NCBI GenBank assembly: GCA_004377275.1
Contig: SOIC01000076.1
Coordinates: 1 to 5,568, forward strand
DNA: 5,568 nucleotides
Reading direction: 5' to 3'
DNA from: Dehalococcoidia bacterium
Lineage (GTDB): Bacteria; Chloroflexota; Dehalococcoidia; E44-bin15
How positions within the stretch are numbered: position 1 is the stretch's first letter; each line of letters starts with the position of its first letter. The notes under the pieces are model-generated. The model was not told the origin of the DNA. It saw only the letters and a program-made list of their open reading frames with translations, and did no database searches. A program made the translations under genes and the position numbers. Shown here piece by piece: positions 1 to 4,703 of the stretch.

Positions 1-78
1 GCCTTCGGTGCAACAGGCTAACCCCGACACCAGCAAGGTGCCCAGGAGCAATATTATAGCGATTCTAGTGATTCTCAT
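1..78 (-). CDS. Lipoprotein N-terminus (partial, runs off left edge)
   Basis: An ATG preceded by the purine-rich site GGGGAGAAGG opens a frame of 26 codons that stays open to the window edge. The product begins MRITRIAII, with basic residues followed by a hydrophobic stretch, then LVSGLACC. This is the layout of a type II (lipoprotein) signal peptide, with Cys22 or Cys23 as the residue to be lipidated; the fit to the lipobox consensus is good but not perfect. The mature protein would be tethered to the outer face of the cytoplasmic membrane. The mature domain is outside the window, so no function can be given. The gene lies 40 nt downstream of the sirtuin gene on the same strand with no terminator hairpin visible between them, so co-transcription is likely. 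Confidence 0.6.
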   Translation of the reverse strand, partial: MRITRIAIILLLGTLLVSGLACCTEG

Positions 79-118
79 TGTCTACCTTCTCCCCAAATCG
101 GCCTGGCTGGGCGGTCTC

Positions 119-820
119 TCAGGATACTTTCATGAGCGCCTTTAACCGAGCGACCGCCTGGGGCAATACCGCTCCCGTTCTTTCCTCAAACCGCAGATGA
201 GCGACTCGGTCGAACGGGGTTTCACCATCGTTGATGATCACTAACCGAGCTCCGGATTGGAGAGCCATTCTAGGCATGTCAGCAGCAGGTGTGACCACGA
301 GGCTGGAGCCAGCGACCACGAAAAGGTCGCAGCTTCGAGAATGTGCGTAAGAATCGGCTAGTTCCCTCTGGGGTAAGGGCTGGCCAAAGTCAACCACGCT
401 GGAAACCAGCTTGCCTCCGCATGAGCAGCTATCCCGGCCAATTGACATATCCACTTCAGCCTGACAGCGACTGCACCGCAGCTTGCTGACGTTGCCATGT
501 AGTTCTGCTAGCAAGTCCGGCCGGATCCCTGAGCTCAAGTGGAGGTTGTCTACATTCTGCGAGATGAGGAAGCTCAACTTGCCCAGCTTCTGGAGCTCAA
601 CAATAGCCATGTGCCCCGTATTAGGCACGGCCGAAGAAAAATCTCTGGTTTTGGTGGGAAGCCCTTTTGCCTGTCGAGTCCAAATACCATCCGGGCCCCT
701 GAAGTCCGGCAGACCTGATTCCGTGCTGATGCCAGCGCCGGTGAAGACCACCAGGTGTTTTGCCTCAAACATCCATTGAGCCAGGGTCTCAATTCGCTGG
801 TCTAAGTCCAATGACACCAC
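119..820 (-). CDS. Sirtuin NAD-dependent protein deacylase, SIRT6/7-like
   Basis: Sirtuins remove acetyl or longer acyl groups from lysine using NAD+, giving nicotinamide and O-acyl-ADP-ribose, in the cytoplasm. All core motifs are present in 233 residues: GAGIS (28-32) and DFRG (39-42) of the NAD pocket, QNVDNLH (88-94) with catalytic His108 in ELHG, a four-Cys zinc site (Cys116, 119, 132, 134), GSSL (171-174) and Asn197. The wording around the motifs (GISTESGLPDFRGPDGIWT, a following KGLP, HMAIVELQKLG, LAELHGN) resembles vertebrate SIRT6 more than E. coli CobB. The zinc insert is short, with the second Cys pair spaced CxC. The frame opens with two consecutive GTG codons. GGAAGG lies 2 nt before the first and 5 nt before the second (at 817), so the second is the likelier start; an in-frame TAG closes the frame just upstream. 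The substrate cannot be read from sequence. Confidence 0.93.
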   Translation of the reverse strand: MVSLDLDQRIETLAQWMFEAKHLVVFTGAGISTESGLPDFRGPDGIWTRQAKGLPTKTRDFSSAVPNTGHMAIVELQKLGKLSFLISQNVDNLHLSSGIRPDLLAELHGNVSKLRCSRCQAEVDMSIGRDSCSCGGKLVSSVVDFGQPLPQRELADSYAHSRSCDLFVVAGSSLVVTPAADMPRMALQSGARLVIINDGETPFDRVAHLRFEERTGAVLPQAVARLKALMKVS

Positions 821-877
821 ATCCTTCCAACACTAACATCGCAGCCTGAAGAGGCCCCGAAGCCTCCCGCGGCTTCC

Positions 878-906
878 ATTTTACGCCCATGGGCGTTTGA
901 CAACAA
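878..906 (-). promoter_or_regulatory. Leftward promoter for the sirtuin gene
   Basis: Read on the minus strand, TTGTTG (901-906) and TAAAAT (878-883) are separated by exactly 17 nt, a good sigma-70-type match. Transcription would start near 871, leaving a leader of about 50 nt before the sirtuin. That leader can fold GAAGCC against GGCTTC (859-876). The 17-nt spacer contains almost the whole 14-bp palindrome at 883-896. Inferred from sequence only. Confidence 0.5.
883..896. promoter_or_regulatory. Perfect 14-bp palindrome, candidate shared operator
   Basis: ACGCCCATGGGCGT equals its own reverse complement. It sits between the -35 and -10 of the leftward sirtuin promoter and directly abuts the -35 of the rightward promoter. 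A dimeric regulator bound here would block the first and could touch polymerase at the second. No regulator gene is visible in the window, so the binding protein is unknown. Confidence 0.45.
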
Positions 907-926
907 GGGTGAATGTCCGACATAAG
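897..926 (+). promoter_or_regulatory. Rightward promoter candidate for the DUF350 operon
   Basis: A consensus TTGACA (897-902) is followed after 18 nt by CATAAG (921-926), which matches the -10 consensus at four of six positions. Transcription would begin near 933, giving a leader of about 215 nt. Its -35 overlaps that of the leftward promoter by two bases, so the two are divergent and probably compete. A second candidate closer to the gene is listed separately. Confidence 0.4.
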
Positions 927-1072
927 GGCTATATCCCCTGCGCAGAGGAAAAAAATCAAATCGTTTACTGACAGGTGCCTGCGCCATTCTGGTAATGCAC
1001 GCCGCGAATCAATTCCTGGTTAAAGAATGAGTGAGTCCGGGCGAATTCGGCATCATTTTCTCTCTGGTGGTG

Positions 1073-1105
1073 CTCTTGACCAAGAGGCCACCCAAGCAGT
1101 ATTGT
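1073..1105 (+). promoter_or_regulatory. Gene-proximal promoter candidate with a dyad over its -35
   Basis: TTGACC (1076-1081), an 18-nt spacer and TATTGT (1100-1105) form a moderate promoter match, with a likely start 35-45 nt before the DUF350 gene. The -35 lies inside a perfect inverted repeat, CTCTTG-AC-CAAGAG (1073-1086), which could be an operator. The -10 is only four of six to consensus, so the call is tentative. Confidence 0.3.
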
Positions 1106-1150
1106 AGTGCTGGTTGGAAAAGCCTTAATCCCGGTCCCGGGAGGTGTAAG

Positions 1151-1636
1151 ATGGATCAGATAGGACCGACAGATCCCTACTATGTTACCGTCCTGCTATG
1201 GATGGCAAGAATTGCATTCTTCGCTTTTATCTGTGCTTTCCTGGTTTGGCTGGGAATCAGGGTGCTTGATGTCCTCACCCCCCGTATCCACGAGCGACAG
1301 AAGATAGGGGAAAGCCCCCTCTCTATCGGTCTGTTCATAGGCGGCTTCTTCATTTTCATGGGACTGGTTATCCACGGGGCGGCCACCGGCCTGGTAGTGG
1401 TTGGCGCTTCCGCGGTAGAAAGCGTGTTCAGCCCCAACAGGCTGGGGATGTTGGCGGCAAGCTTTTTTGTGAGCCTGCTTGTGGGAATTACCCTCTTCAA
1501 CCTCCTTGACTGGCTGACACCCAAGATACCATTCCGAAACATAAGGGAAACCCCAGTGGCCGTGGGGGTATATGTATTCGGATACATGGTATTCTTTGGC
1601 TTGATAATCCATGCCGCTTTGACAACCTCTCTGTGA
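1151..1636 (+). CDS. Four-helix membrane protein, DUF350-like, two-fold internal repeat
   Basis: The start is the ATG six nt after a strong GGGAGG; an in-frame extension upstream is longer but lacks a ribosome site and a sensible N-terminus. The product is 161 residues with four hydrophobic helices, roughly 13-36, 57-79, 99-118 and 136-157. Residues 39-77 and 119-156 are two copies of one unit: LDxLTP, then E[ST]P, then a helix ending LVIHGA or LIIHAA. This pairing of an x-LTP motif before a loop and a second small-residue helix matches DUF350 (the E. coli YjfL type), whose biochemical role is unsettled. The conserved Asp40, Asp120, His75 and His154 lie at helix ends in both halves and may line a shared site. 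The gene is followed after 8 nt by the transglutaminase-like gene, so the two probably form an operon and act together at the membrane. Confidence 0.75.
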   Translation: MDQIGPTDPYYVTVLLWMARIAFFAFICAFLVWLGIRVLDVLTPRIHERQKIGESPLSIGLFIGGFFIFMGLVIHGAATGLVVVGASAVESVFSPNRLGMLAASFFVSLLVGITLFNLLDWLTPKIPFRNIRETPVAVGVYVFGYMVFFGLIIHAALTTSL

Positions 1637-1644
1637 GATGAGCC

Positions 1645-2472
1645 GTGAGAATATATAAGATTGCGCTAGTTGTCATCATAGTGGTGCTCGTCGAGGTAAT
1701 CGCCATCTCCATTTGCTTTGCTGAGCCCTCCAGCAACTTCTACCAGGAAGACCACAGAGTTTTTGACGACTGGCACGTATGCCGAACCAGCGCCCAAGGC
1801 GATGATGGCTTTTTCCAGCTAACCGAGGAGGGCTTTCGACCGGTTATAGCTTTTGAAAGCCTGGGGCAGTACACCGAGACAGCCTACAGCCTGGGTGAGG
1901 AATTCACTGATAGATACCCCGATGCCGACCAGAGAGCGGAGCAGATATTCTACTTCGTAAGGGACAGGGTGCGGTACATTTCCGACAGTGACCAGTTTGG
2001 CTTCAGCGAGTTTGCCCAGAATGCGGATGAGCTTGCCAACACCATTCAAGAGCAGGGATTTGCCTCGGGTGACTGCGAAGATAGCGCAATCCTCCTGGCG
2101 GTCATGTATAAGGGGGCAGGCTTTCGCTCAGCCATTGTCCTAGCCCCTAATCACGCCGCTGCCATCGTCTACTTGCCCGGCTATCAGAAGGCGAACGTGG
2201 TGCTGTCCTGGAACGGCGAGACGGGTTGGATATGGGCTGAGGCCACAGGCAGGAACAACCCCTTCGGCTGGTTTCCCGAAGAATTTATAGCGGCAGACCT
2301 GGTAGCATACGAGATATCTGCCGAGCCTATATCTACAGGGGAGCCACCAGCCGGGGAGGAACCAGCGGTCACCAAGGGTGGTGTCAATCCCGTCACCATG
2401 ACATACCCTTTCTTTGCTGTTGTTGCCCTAATGATGTTCATCATTCTCCTCATGAGGAAGCGCCGAGCCTAG
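1645..2472 (+). CDS. Exported transglutaminase-like cysteine protein with C-terminal membrane anchor
   Basis: The 275-residue product starts with a signal sequence or anchor (hydrophobic 6-25, possible cleavage after CFA at 26). The papain-like transglutaminase core follows: a helical lead-in with FVRDRVRY (104-111), the nucleophile in GDCEDSA (Cys144), His170 in APNHAAAIV and an acidic residue in WIWAEATG (Glu199) where the family usually has Asp. A Pro/Glu-rich linker (about 228-247) leads to a C-terminal helix (about 252-269) ending RKRRA. The catalytic domain should therefore face outside, held at the membrane. Such proteins may cleave or cross-link peptides; the substrate is unknown. The GTG start lies 8 nt after the DUF350 stop, with only weak GAG elements upstream, which suggests translational coupling. 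Upstream in-frame codons do not offer a better start. Confidence 0.82.
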   Translation: MRIYKIALVVIIVVLVEVIAISICFAEPSSNFYQEDHRVFDDWHVCRTSAQGDDGFFQLTEEGFRPVIAFESLGQYTETAYSLGEEFTDRYPDADQRAEQIFYFVRDRVRYISDSDQFGFSEFAQNADELANTIQEQGFASGDCEDSAILLAVMYKGAGFRSAIVLAPNHAAAIVYLPGYQKANVVLSWNGETGWIWAEATGRNNPFGWFPEEFIAADLVAYEISAEPISTGEPPAGEEPAVTKGGVNPVTMTYPFFAVVALMMFIILLMRKRRA

Positions 2473-2482
2473 CGGCAGGTAG

Positions 2483-2797
2483 GTGTCTCAGCGTTATGGT
2501 GGTTGGGAGTGCTACCGAGGAGGAAGCACGGGGAGATCGCGATCCCGCCCCCATTCGCCCGAGCAGGCCATTCCAGCCCGAGTTGTGATAGGTGTCACCG
2601 GCCACCGAGAGCTGGACAGCCGTCCTGTGCTCAGTCAGGAAATCAATTCGGGTCTAGAAATGATCAGGCAAATGGTGCCTTCCTTGCCAGGCACACCATT
2701 GGTGCTGGGCACTCTTTCCCCGCTTGCCTCGCTTGATTTTGCTCTGGTATCTGGGTTAGAATACATTTGCAAAGGGGCGGTTAGCTCAGTTGGTTAG
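2483..2797 (+). pseudogene. Truncated SLOG-like (VIGVTGHR) protein remnant
   Basis: From about residue 31 the frame reads IPARVVIGVTGHREL, then a helix with LSQEINSGLEMIRQM, then TPLVLGTLSPLA. I recognise this from SLOG/LSDAT-type Rossmann proteins, which bind nucleotides or their derivatives; there the SPLA is normally followed by EGADRLVA and the rest of the domain. Here that continuation is missing. Resemblance stops near 2730, the next bases form the tRNA promoter, and the frame ends at a TAG inside the D-loop of tRNA-Val. A complete protein would be several times longer. The GTG start lies 10 nt after the transglutaminase-like stop with only a weak AGG nearby, and the first 30 residues (Arg/Ser/Pro-rich) look unlike folded protein. 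A 3'-truncated, non-functional gene end is the best reading. The family call rests on remembered motifs and is moderate. Confidence 0.55.
2733..2762 (+). promoter_or_regulatory. Promoter of the tRNA array
   Basis: TTGATT (2733-2738) and TAGAAT (2757-2762) are separated by 18 nt. Transcription would start near 2769, a few bases before the first tRNA, as expected for a stable RNA operon. The element lies within the tail of the SLOG-like reading frame, supporting the view that the frame is no longer a working gene. Confidence 0.6.
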
Positions 2798-2848
2798 AGC
2801 GCTTGCTTCACACGCAAGAGGTCACTGGTTCAAGTCCAGTACCGCCCA
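2775..2848 (+). tRNA. tRNA-Val (CAC)
   Basis: This is a full cloverleaf of 74 nt. The acceptor stem GGGCGGT pairs with ACCGCCC, the D stem GCTC with GAGC, the anticodon stem CTTGC with GCAAG around loop TTCACAC, and the T stem ACTGG with CCAGT around TTCAAGT. The anticodon CAC reads GUG (Val). The discriminator is A and is followed by CTT, so the 3' CCA is not encoded and must be added after transcription. Confidence 0.96.
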
Positions 2849-2871
2849 CTTTATGTTCTGTGTGGCGAAGC

Positions 2872-2954
2872 GCCGAAGTGGCGGAATGGCAGACGCGCTA
2901 CGTTCAGGGCGTAGTGTCCTTTGGGGCGTGAGGGTTCAAATCCCTCCTTCGGCA
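2872..2954 (+). tRNA. tRNA-Leu (CAG)
   Basis: This is a class II tRNA of 83 nt. The acceptor GCCGAAG pairs with CTTCGGC, the anticodon stem CTACG with CGTAG around TTCAGGG, and the T stem GAGGG with CCCTC around TTCAAAT. The long variable arm between 2915 and 2929 folds GTCC on GGGC, typical of tRNA-Leu. The anticodon CAG reads CUG. Discriminator A is followed by a run of T, so CCA is not encoded. Confidence 0.95.
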
Positions 2955-3069
2955 TTTTTTCGCTCTGAGACAGTGCTTTTCTGTGAAAAAGGCGCCTAAG
3001 AAAAGGGTTAAGGTTAAGTTTTTCATCGGAGCATTTTTAGGTCAAAGAGGCGGTAAAGGTTTAAAAAAG
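2955..3069 (+). other. 115-nt spacer inside the tRNA array
   Basis: The spacer between the Leu and Arg genes is AT-richer than the tRNAs. It holds a tandem GGTTAA, and AAAAAGGCGC occurs at 2986-2995 and again at 3064-3073, the second copy overlapping the start of tRNA-Arg. I see no convincing promoter and no hairpin plus T-run terminator. It marks the border between tRNA genes without and with encoded CCA. Confidence 0.35.
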
Positions 3070-3146
3070 GCGCTTGTAGCTCAGTTGGATAGAGCGCAGC
3101 CCTGCGGAGGCTGAGGCCGTGGGTTCGAGCCCCGCCAAGCGCGCCA
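3070..3146 (+). tRNA. tRNA-Arg (GCG)
   Basis: The cloverleaf is 77 nt including an encoded CCA. The acceptor GCGCTTG pairs with CAAGCGC, the anticodon stem CAGCC with GGCTG around loop CTGCGGA, and the T stem GTGGG with CCCGC (one G-U pair) around TTCGAGC. Discriminator is G. The anticodon at 3104-3106 is GCG, reading CGC (Arg). Most bacteria carry ACG at this place, edited to inosine by TadA, in an otherwise identical CTACGGA loop; here the first anticodon base is G. Confidence 0.94.
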
Positions 3147-3147
3147 T

Positions 3148-3224
3148 GGGCGATTAGCTCAGTTGGTTAGAGCGTCTGCTTTACACGCAGAAGGTCAGAG
3201 GTTCGAGTCCTCTATCGCCCACCA
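3148..3224 (+). tRNA. tRNA-Val (TAC)
   Basis: Complete cloverleaf of 77 nt with CCA encoded, one base after the Arg gene. The acceptor GGGCGAT pairs with ATCGCCC, the anticodon stem TCTGC with GCAGA around TTTACAC, and the T stem AGAGG with CCTCT around TTCGAGT. The anticodon TAC reads GUA and, with modification, other Val codons. It shares its D arm sequence with the Val(CAC) gene at the head of the array, consistent with a common ancestor. Confidence 0.96.
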
Positions 3225-3266
3225 TTTCTGTTGAGGGTTGACTGCCAAAACGGCTGTATGGTTAAA

Positions 3267-3342
<76 letters not shown>

Positions 3343-3571
3343 TAAATTTGGAGCCGGAATCCCTCAGAGGCTCCGTACCCACAAAGCTACAAGCTGCACC
3401 AATACGCACTCTAACGGCCTTCGTGAGCTGGTTAAAGCTTTCTAGTCAAGCTAAGGAATGGCGGTGACGTATTCAGCTTGCAGTATGGCCTGGGCCACAG
3501 CAGGCTCGACATTGTAAAGCTTTACCTGGGCAGCCTAGGGTGGGTAGGCCTTTCTGCTATAGCGCACAGCA

Positions 3572-3598
3572 TTGTCTGCCAGTCAAGCATGGTATAAT
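3572..3598 (+). promoter_or_regulatory. Extended -10 promoter for the thioesterase gene
   Basis: A perfect TATAAT (3593-3598) is preceded by TG at the extended -10 position (TGGTATAAT). The best -35 is TTGTCT (3572-3577) with a short 15-nt spacer; extended -10 promoters tolerate a poor -35. Transcription would start near 3605, giving a leader of about 113 nt. Confidence 0.55.
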
Positions 3599-3625
3599 CA
3601 GGCAAGCAAGTTACAAGGTGTAGAA

Positions 3626-3665
3626 AAAACCGGTCATCTTACTAGTAGGAACAAGAGGCGGTTTT
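3626..3665 (+). promoter_or_regulatory. Possible stem-loop in thioesterase leader
   Basis: AAAACCG (3626-3632) can pair with CGGTTTT (3659-3665), enclosing 26 nt that include the palindrome ACTAGT. The stem is AT-rich and modest in strength. It might be a weak attenuator or just chance; no known riboswitch is recognised. Confidence 0.2.
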
Positions 3666-3717
3666 ATCCTGGTTTTCAGGTTTAAAAAGCCAATCTCAGA
3701 TAGAGAGGAGCGGGTCT

Positions 3718-4185
3718 TTGAGCGATATGAGTGAAGCGAATGAGACACTATCGGGAGCAATGGGTCTTCTAACAAGGTATCACCCCTTGCATGAACTCTT
3801 AGGCATGACGGTTGAGCCGCTGGACACTGACAGTTTATGCATCAAATTTGCAATGAGAGATGAATTGTGCGGATATCCAGGGCAAGGTATCCTATATGGA
3901 GGGGTTATAGCTGCTGTGATAGATATTATTGGGGGCACTATAGTTTCCTGGAGTCGGTTAAAGGATATCAAAGAACAACCCCTGCAAGAACAAGTAAAAA
4001 GACTGAAAAACATTGGCACCGTTGACTTGCGGGTTGATTATCTGCGACCAGGCAAAGGTAAAGAGTTCACTGCGACAGCTTCCGTTCTACGCACTGGCCA
4101 GAAGATAGTGGTCACCCGAATGGAATTACATAATGAGGAACAGCGCCTTATAGCTGTCGGCATAGGAACATATACGGTGGGTTAA
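3718..4185 (+). CDS. PaaI-type hotdog-fold thioesterase
   Basis: The product (155 residues) has the single hotdog fold of acyl-CoA thioesterases that hydrolyse thioesters to the acid and free CoA. It shows GQGILYGGVIAAVIDIIGG (55-73): the family's HGG is YGG here (60-62), and Asp69 on the central helix is the expected catalytic acid. The second half carries TVDLRVDYLRPGKGKEF (101-117) and ends with the strand pair VTRMELHNEE and IAVGIGTY. About 20 charged residues (80-99) extend the loop after the central helix. The TTG start is chosen because AGAGGAG ends 7 nt upstream; the ATG nine nt later is too far from it. The acyl substrate is not deducible. It heads the right-hand group of genes and has its own promoter. 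Confidence 0.85.
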   Translation: MSDMSEANETLSGAMGLLTRYHPLHELLGMTVEPLDTDSLCIKFAMRDELCGYPGQGILYGGVIAAVIDIIGGTIVSWSRLKDIKEQPLQEQVKRLKNIGTVDLRVDYLRPGKGKEFTATASVLRTGQKIVVTRMELHNEEQRLIAVGIGTYTVG

Positions 4186-4211
4186 TATGCTGAGTAAAGA
4201 CCAGGTTATTA

Positions 4212-4230
4212 GGCATTAGGGTTCAATGCC
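4212..4230 (+). repeat. Inverted repeat between thioesterase and DUF4282 genes
   Basis: GGCATT pairs with AATGCC around a 7-nt loop. It lies 26 nt after the thioesterase stop and about 30 nt before the next start. No T-run follows, so it is not a standard Rho-independent terminator; an mRNA processing or stabilising hairpin is possible. Confidence 0.25.
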
Positions 4231-4259
4231 CCATAGATTCAAGGGATAAAGGAGGAAAT

Positions 4260-4535
4260 ATGGGAGATTTTCTAGCATTCCGCAGGATGATTACGCCTAT
4301 TATCATTCAAATTGTGTTCTGGATAGGCGTTATCGGCATAGTGGTGCTTGGGATTTGGGCAATTGTTGACGGGGTCAGTGGCGAGTCGGATGCAGGAGGG
4401 GTAATAGGAGGTGTACTGATTCTGATTTTCGGTCCTATAATTTGGAGGGTGTTCTGCGAGATTGGGATTCTGACTTTCCGCATAATCGAAACCCTTGCTG
4501 ATGTAAGGAATATCATCAAGGAAAAAAGAGGGTAA
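4260..4535 (+). CDS. Small membrane protein, DUF4282 family
   Basis: A very strong ribosome site, AAAGGAGG, lies 4 nt before the ATG. The 91-residue product opens with FLAFRRMITPIIIQ (4-17), then a helix to about 36, a short acidic loop with DGVSGESD, a second helix (about 46-62) and WRVFCEIGILTFRIIE (62-77). The FRRMITP entry and the RxxxE motif after the second helix are what I associate with DUF4282, whose members have two membrane helices and no established function. Length fits the family. A charged C-terminus (IIKEKRG) would be cytoplasmic. It stands 74 nt after the thioesterase and 168 nt before the hydrolase; co-transcription with the former is possible. Confidence 0.78.
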   Translation: MGDFLAFRRMITPIIIQIVFWIGVIGIVVLGIWAIVDGVSGESDAGGVIGGVLILIFGPIIWRVFCEIGILTFRIIETLADVRNIIKEKRG

Positions 4536-4547
4536 GACAAATTGTCT
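4535..4547. repeat. Short dyad overlapping the DUF4282 stop codon
   Basis: AGACAA and TTGTCT flank a single A; the left arm begins on the last base of the TAA. It could be a small operator or chance. No role is claimed. Confidence 0.2.
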
Positions 4548-4599
4548 ATGGACCAGGCCTAGAGAAGCGATATACCCGGGGCAATGGACGTTGATAGAA

Positions 4600-4611
4600 G
4601 AAAACGTTTTC
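4600..4611. repeat. Perfect 12-bp palindrome GAAAACGTTTTC
   Basis: A self-complementary site about 90 nt before the hydrolase start, in a 168-nt intergenic stretch. It resembles an operator in form but no promoter is clearly arranged around it. Confidence 0.25.
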
Positions 4612-4672
4612 CTGCCTTTCCCAGCCTGTACATCGGCATAGCGGCGCATGAATACAAGATCCTAGGCCAGTG

Positions 4673-4701
4673 TTACCAGAACAGGTTCAACCTGGTATAA
4701 A
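4673..4701 (+). promoter_or_regulatory. Promoter-like element with dyad spacer against hydrolase start
   Basis: TTACCA (4673-4678), a 17-nt spacer and TATAAA (4696-4701), with TG in the extended -10 position, form a good promoter. The spacer contains CAGGTT-C-AACCTG (4682-4694), an exact dyad placed like an operator. The predicted start point near 4708 would fall just inside the hydrolase gene, so either the mRNA is leaderless or nearly so, or the promoter is not real. Confidence 0.4.
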
Positions 4702-4703
4702 TA

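Larger units (their letters stand above)
821..1150. other. Divergent intergenic control region
   Basis: These 330 nt between the sirtuin and the DUF350 gene hold no convincing gene. They contain the overlapping divergent promoters, the 14-bp palindrome, a second promoter with a dyad nearer the DUF350 gene, and an 8-bp palindrome CTGCGCAG (938-945) close to the rightward start point. A 26-codon frame from the ATG at 1027 has no ribosome binding site and is not proposed as a gene. Confidence 0.5.
3343..3717 (+). other. Gene-free region between tRNA array and thioesterase gene
   Basis: I find no gene in this stretch. Just after tRNA-Ala, GGAGCC (3350-3355) can pair with GGCTCC (3369-3374), but no T-run follows, so a terminator is doubtful. 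Bases 3357-3367 (GAATCCCTCAG) repeat the 3' part of tRNA-Ala with one C missing. An extended -10 promoter near 3593 and an untranslated leader with a possible stem occupy the right end. An open frame crossing 3231-3467 is the usual antisense-like artefact of reading through tRNA. Confidence 0.5.

Noticed and set aside
802..987. 61-residue minus-strand frame upstream of the sirtuin
   Set aside because: It overlaps the sirtuin start and the promoter region, has no ribosome site and no recognisable domain.
1031..1150. N-terminal extension of the DUF350-like gene
   Set aside because: The added 40 residues have no domain character and the ATG at 1151 has a strong, well-spaced Shine-Dalgarno site; the extension would also cover a promoter candidate.
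1180..1612. Long minus-strand frames opposite the DUF350-like gene
   Set aside because: They are antisense shadows of a real gene, with His/Pro/Ser-rich sequence and no starts with ribosome sites.
2483..2797. Sirtuin plus SLOG-like gene as an NAD-linked immune system
   Set aside because: The sirtuin carries the zinc site and motifs of a housekeeping-type deacylase, sits on the opposite strand, and the SLOG-like frame is truncated, so no working system can be supported.
2790..2999. 69-residue plus-strand frame across tRNA-Val and tRNA-Leu
   Set aside because: It is a read-through of two tRNA genes; phrases such as GGMADALRSG and VRVQIPPSA are well-known false translations of tRNA sequence.
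2955..3069. Promoter or small RNA in the spacer inside the tRNA array
   Set aside because: AT-rich runs are present but no -35/-10 pair with proper spacing to tRNA-Arg and no stable stem could be found by eye.
3350..3374. Terminator after the tRNA array
   Set aside because: The GGAGCC/GGCTCC stem has a 13-nt loop and no following T-run, so it does not meet the form of a Rho-independent terminator.
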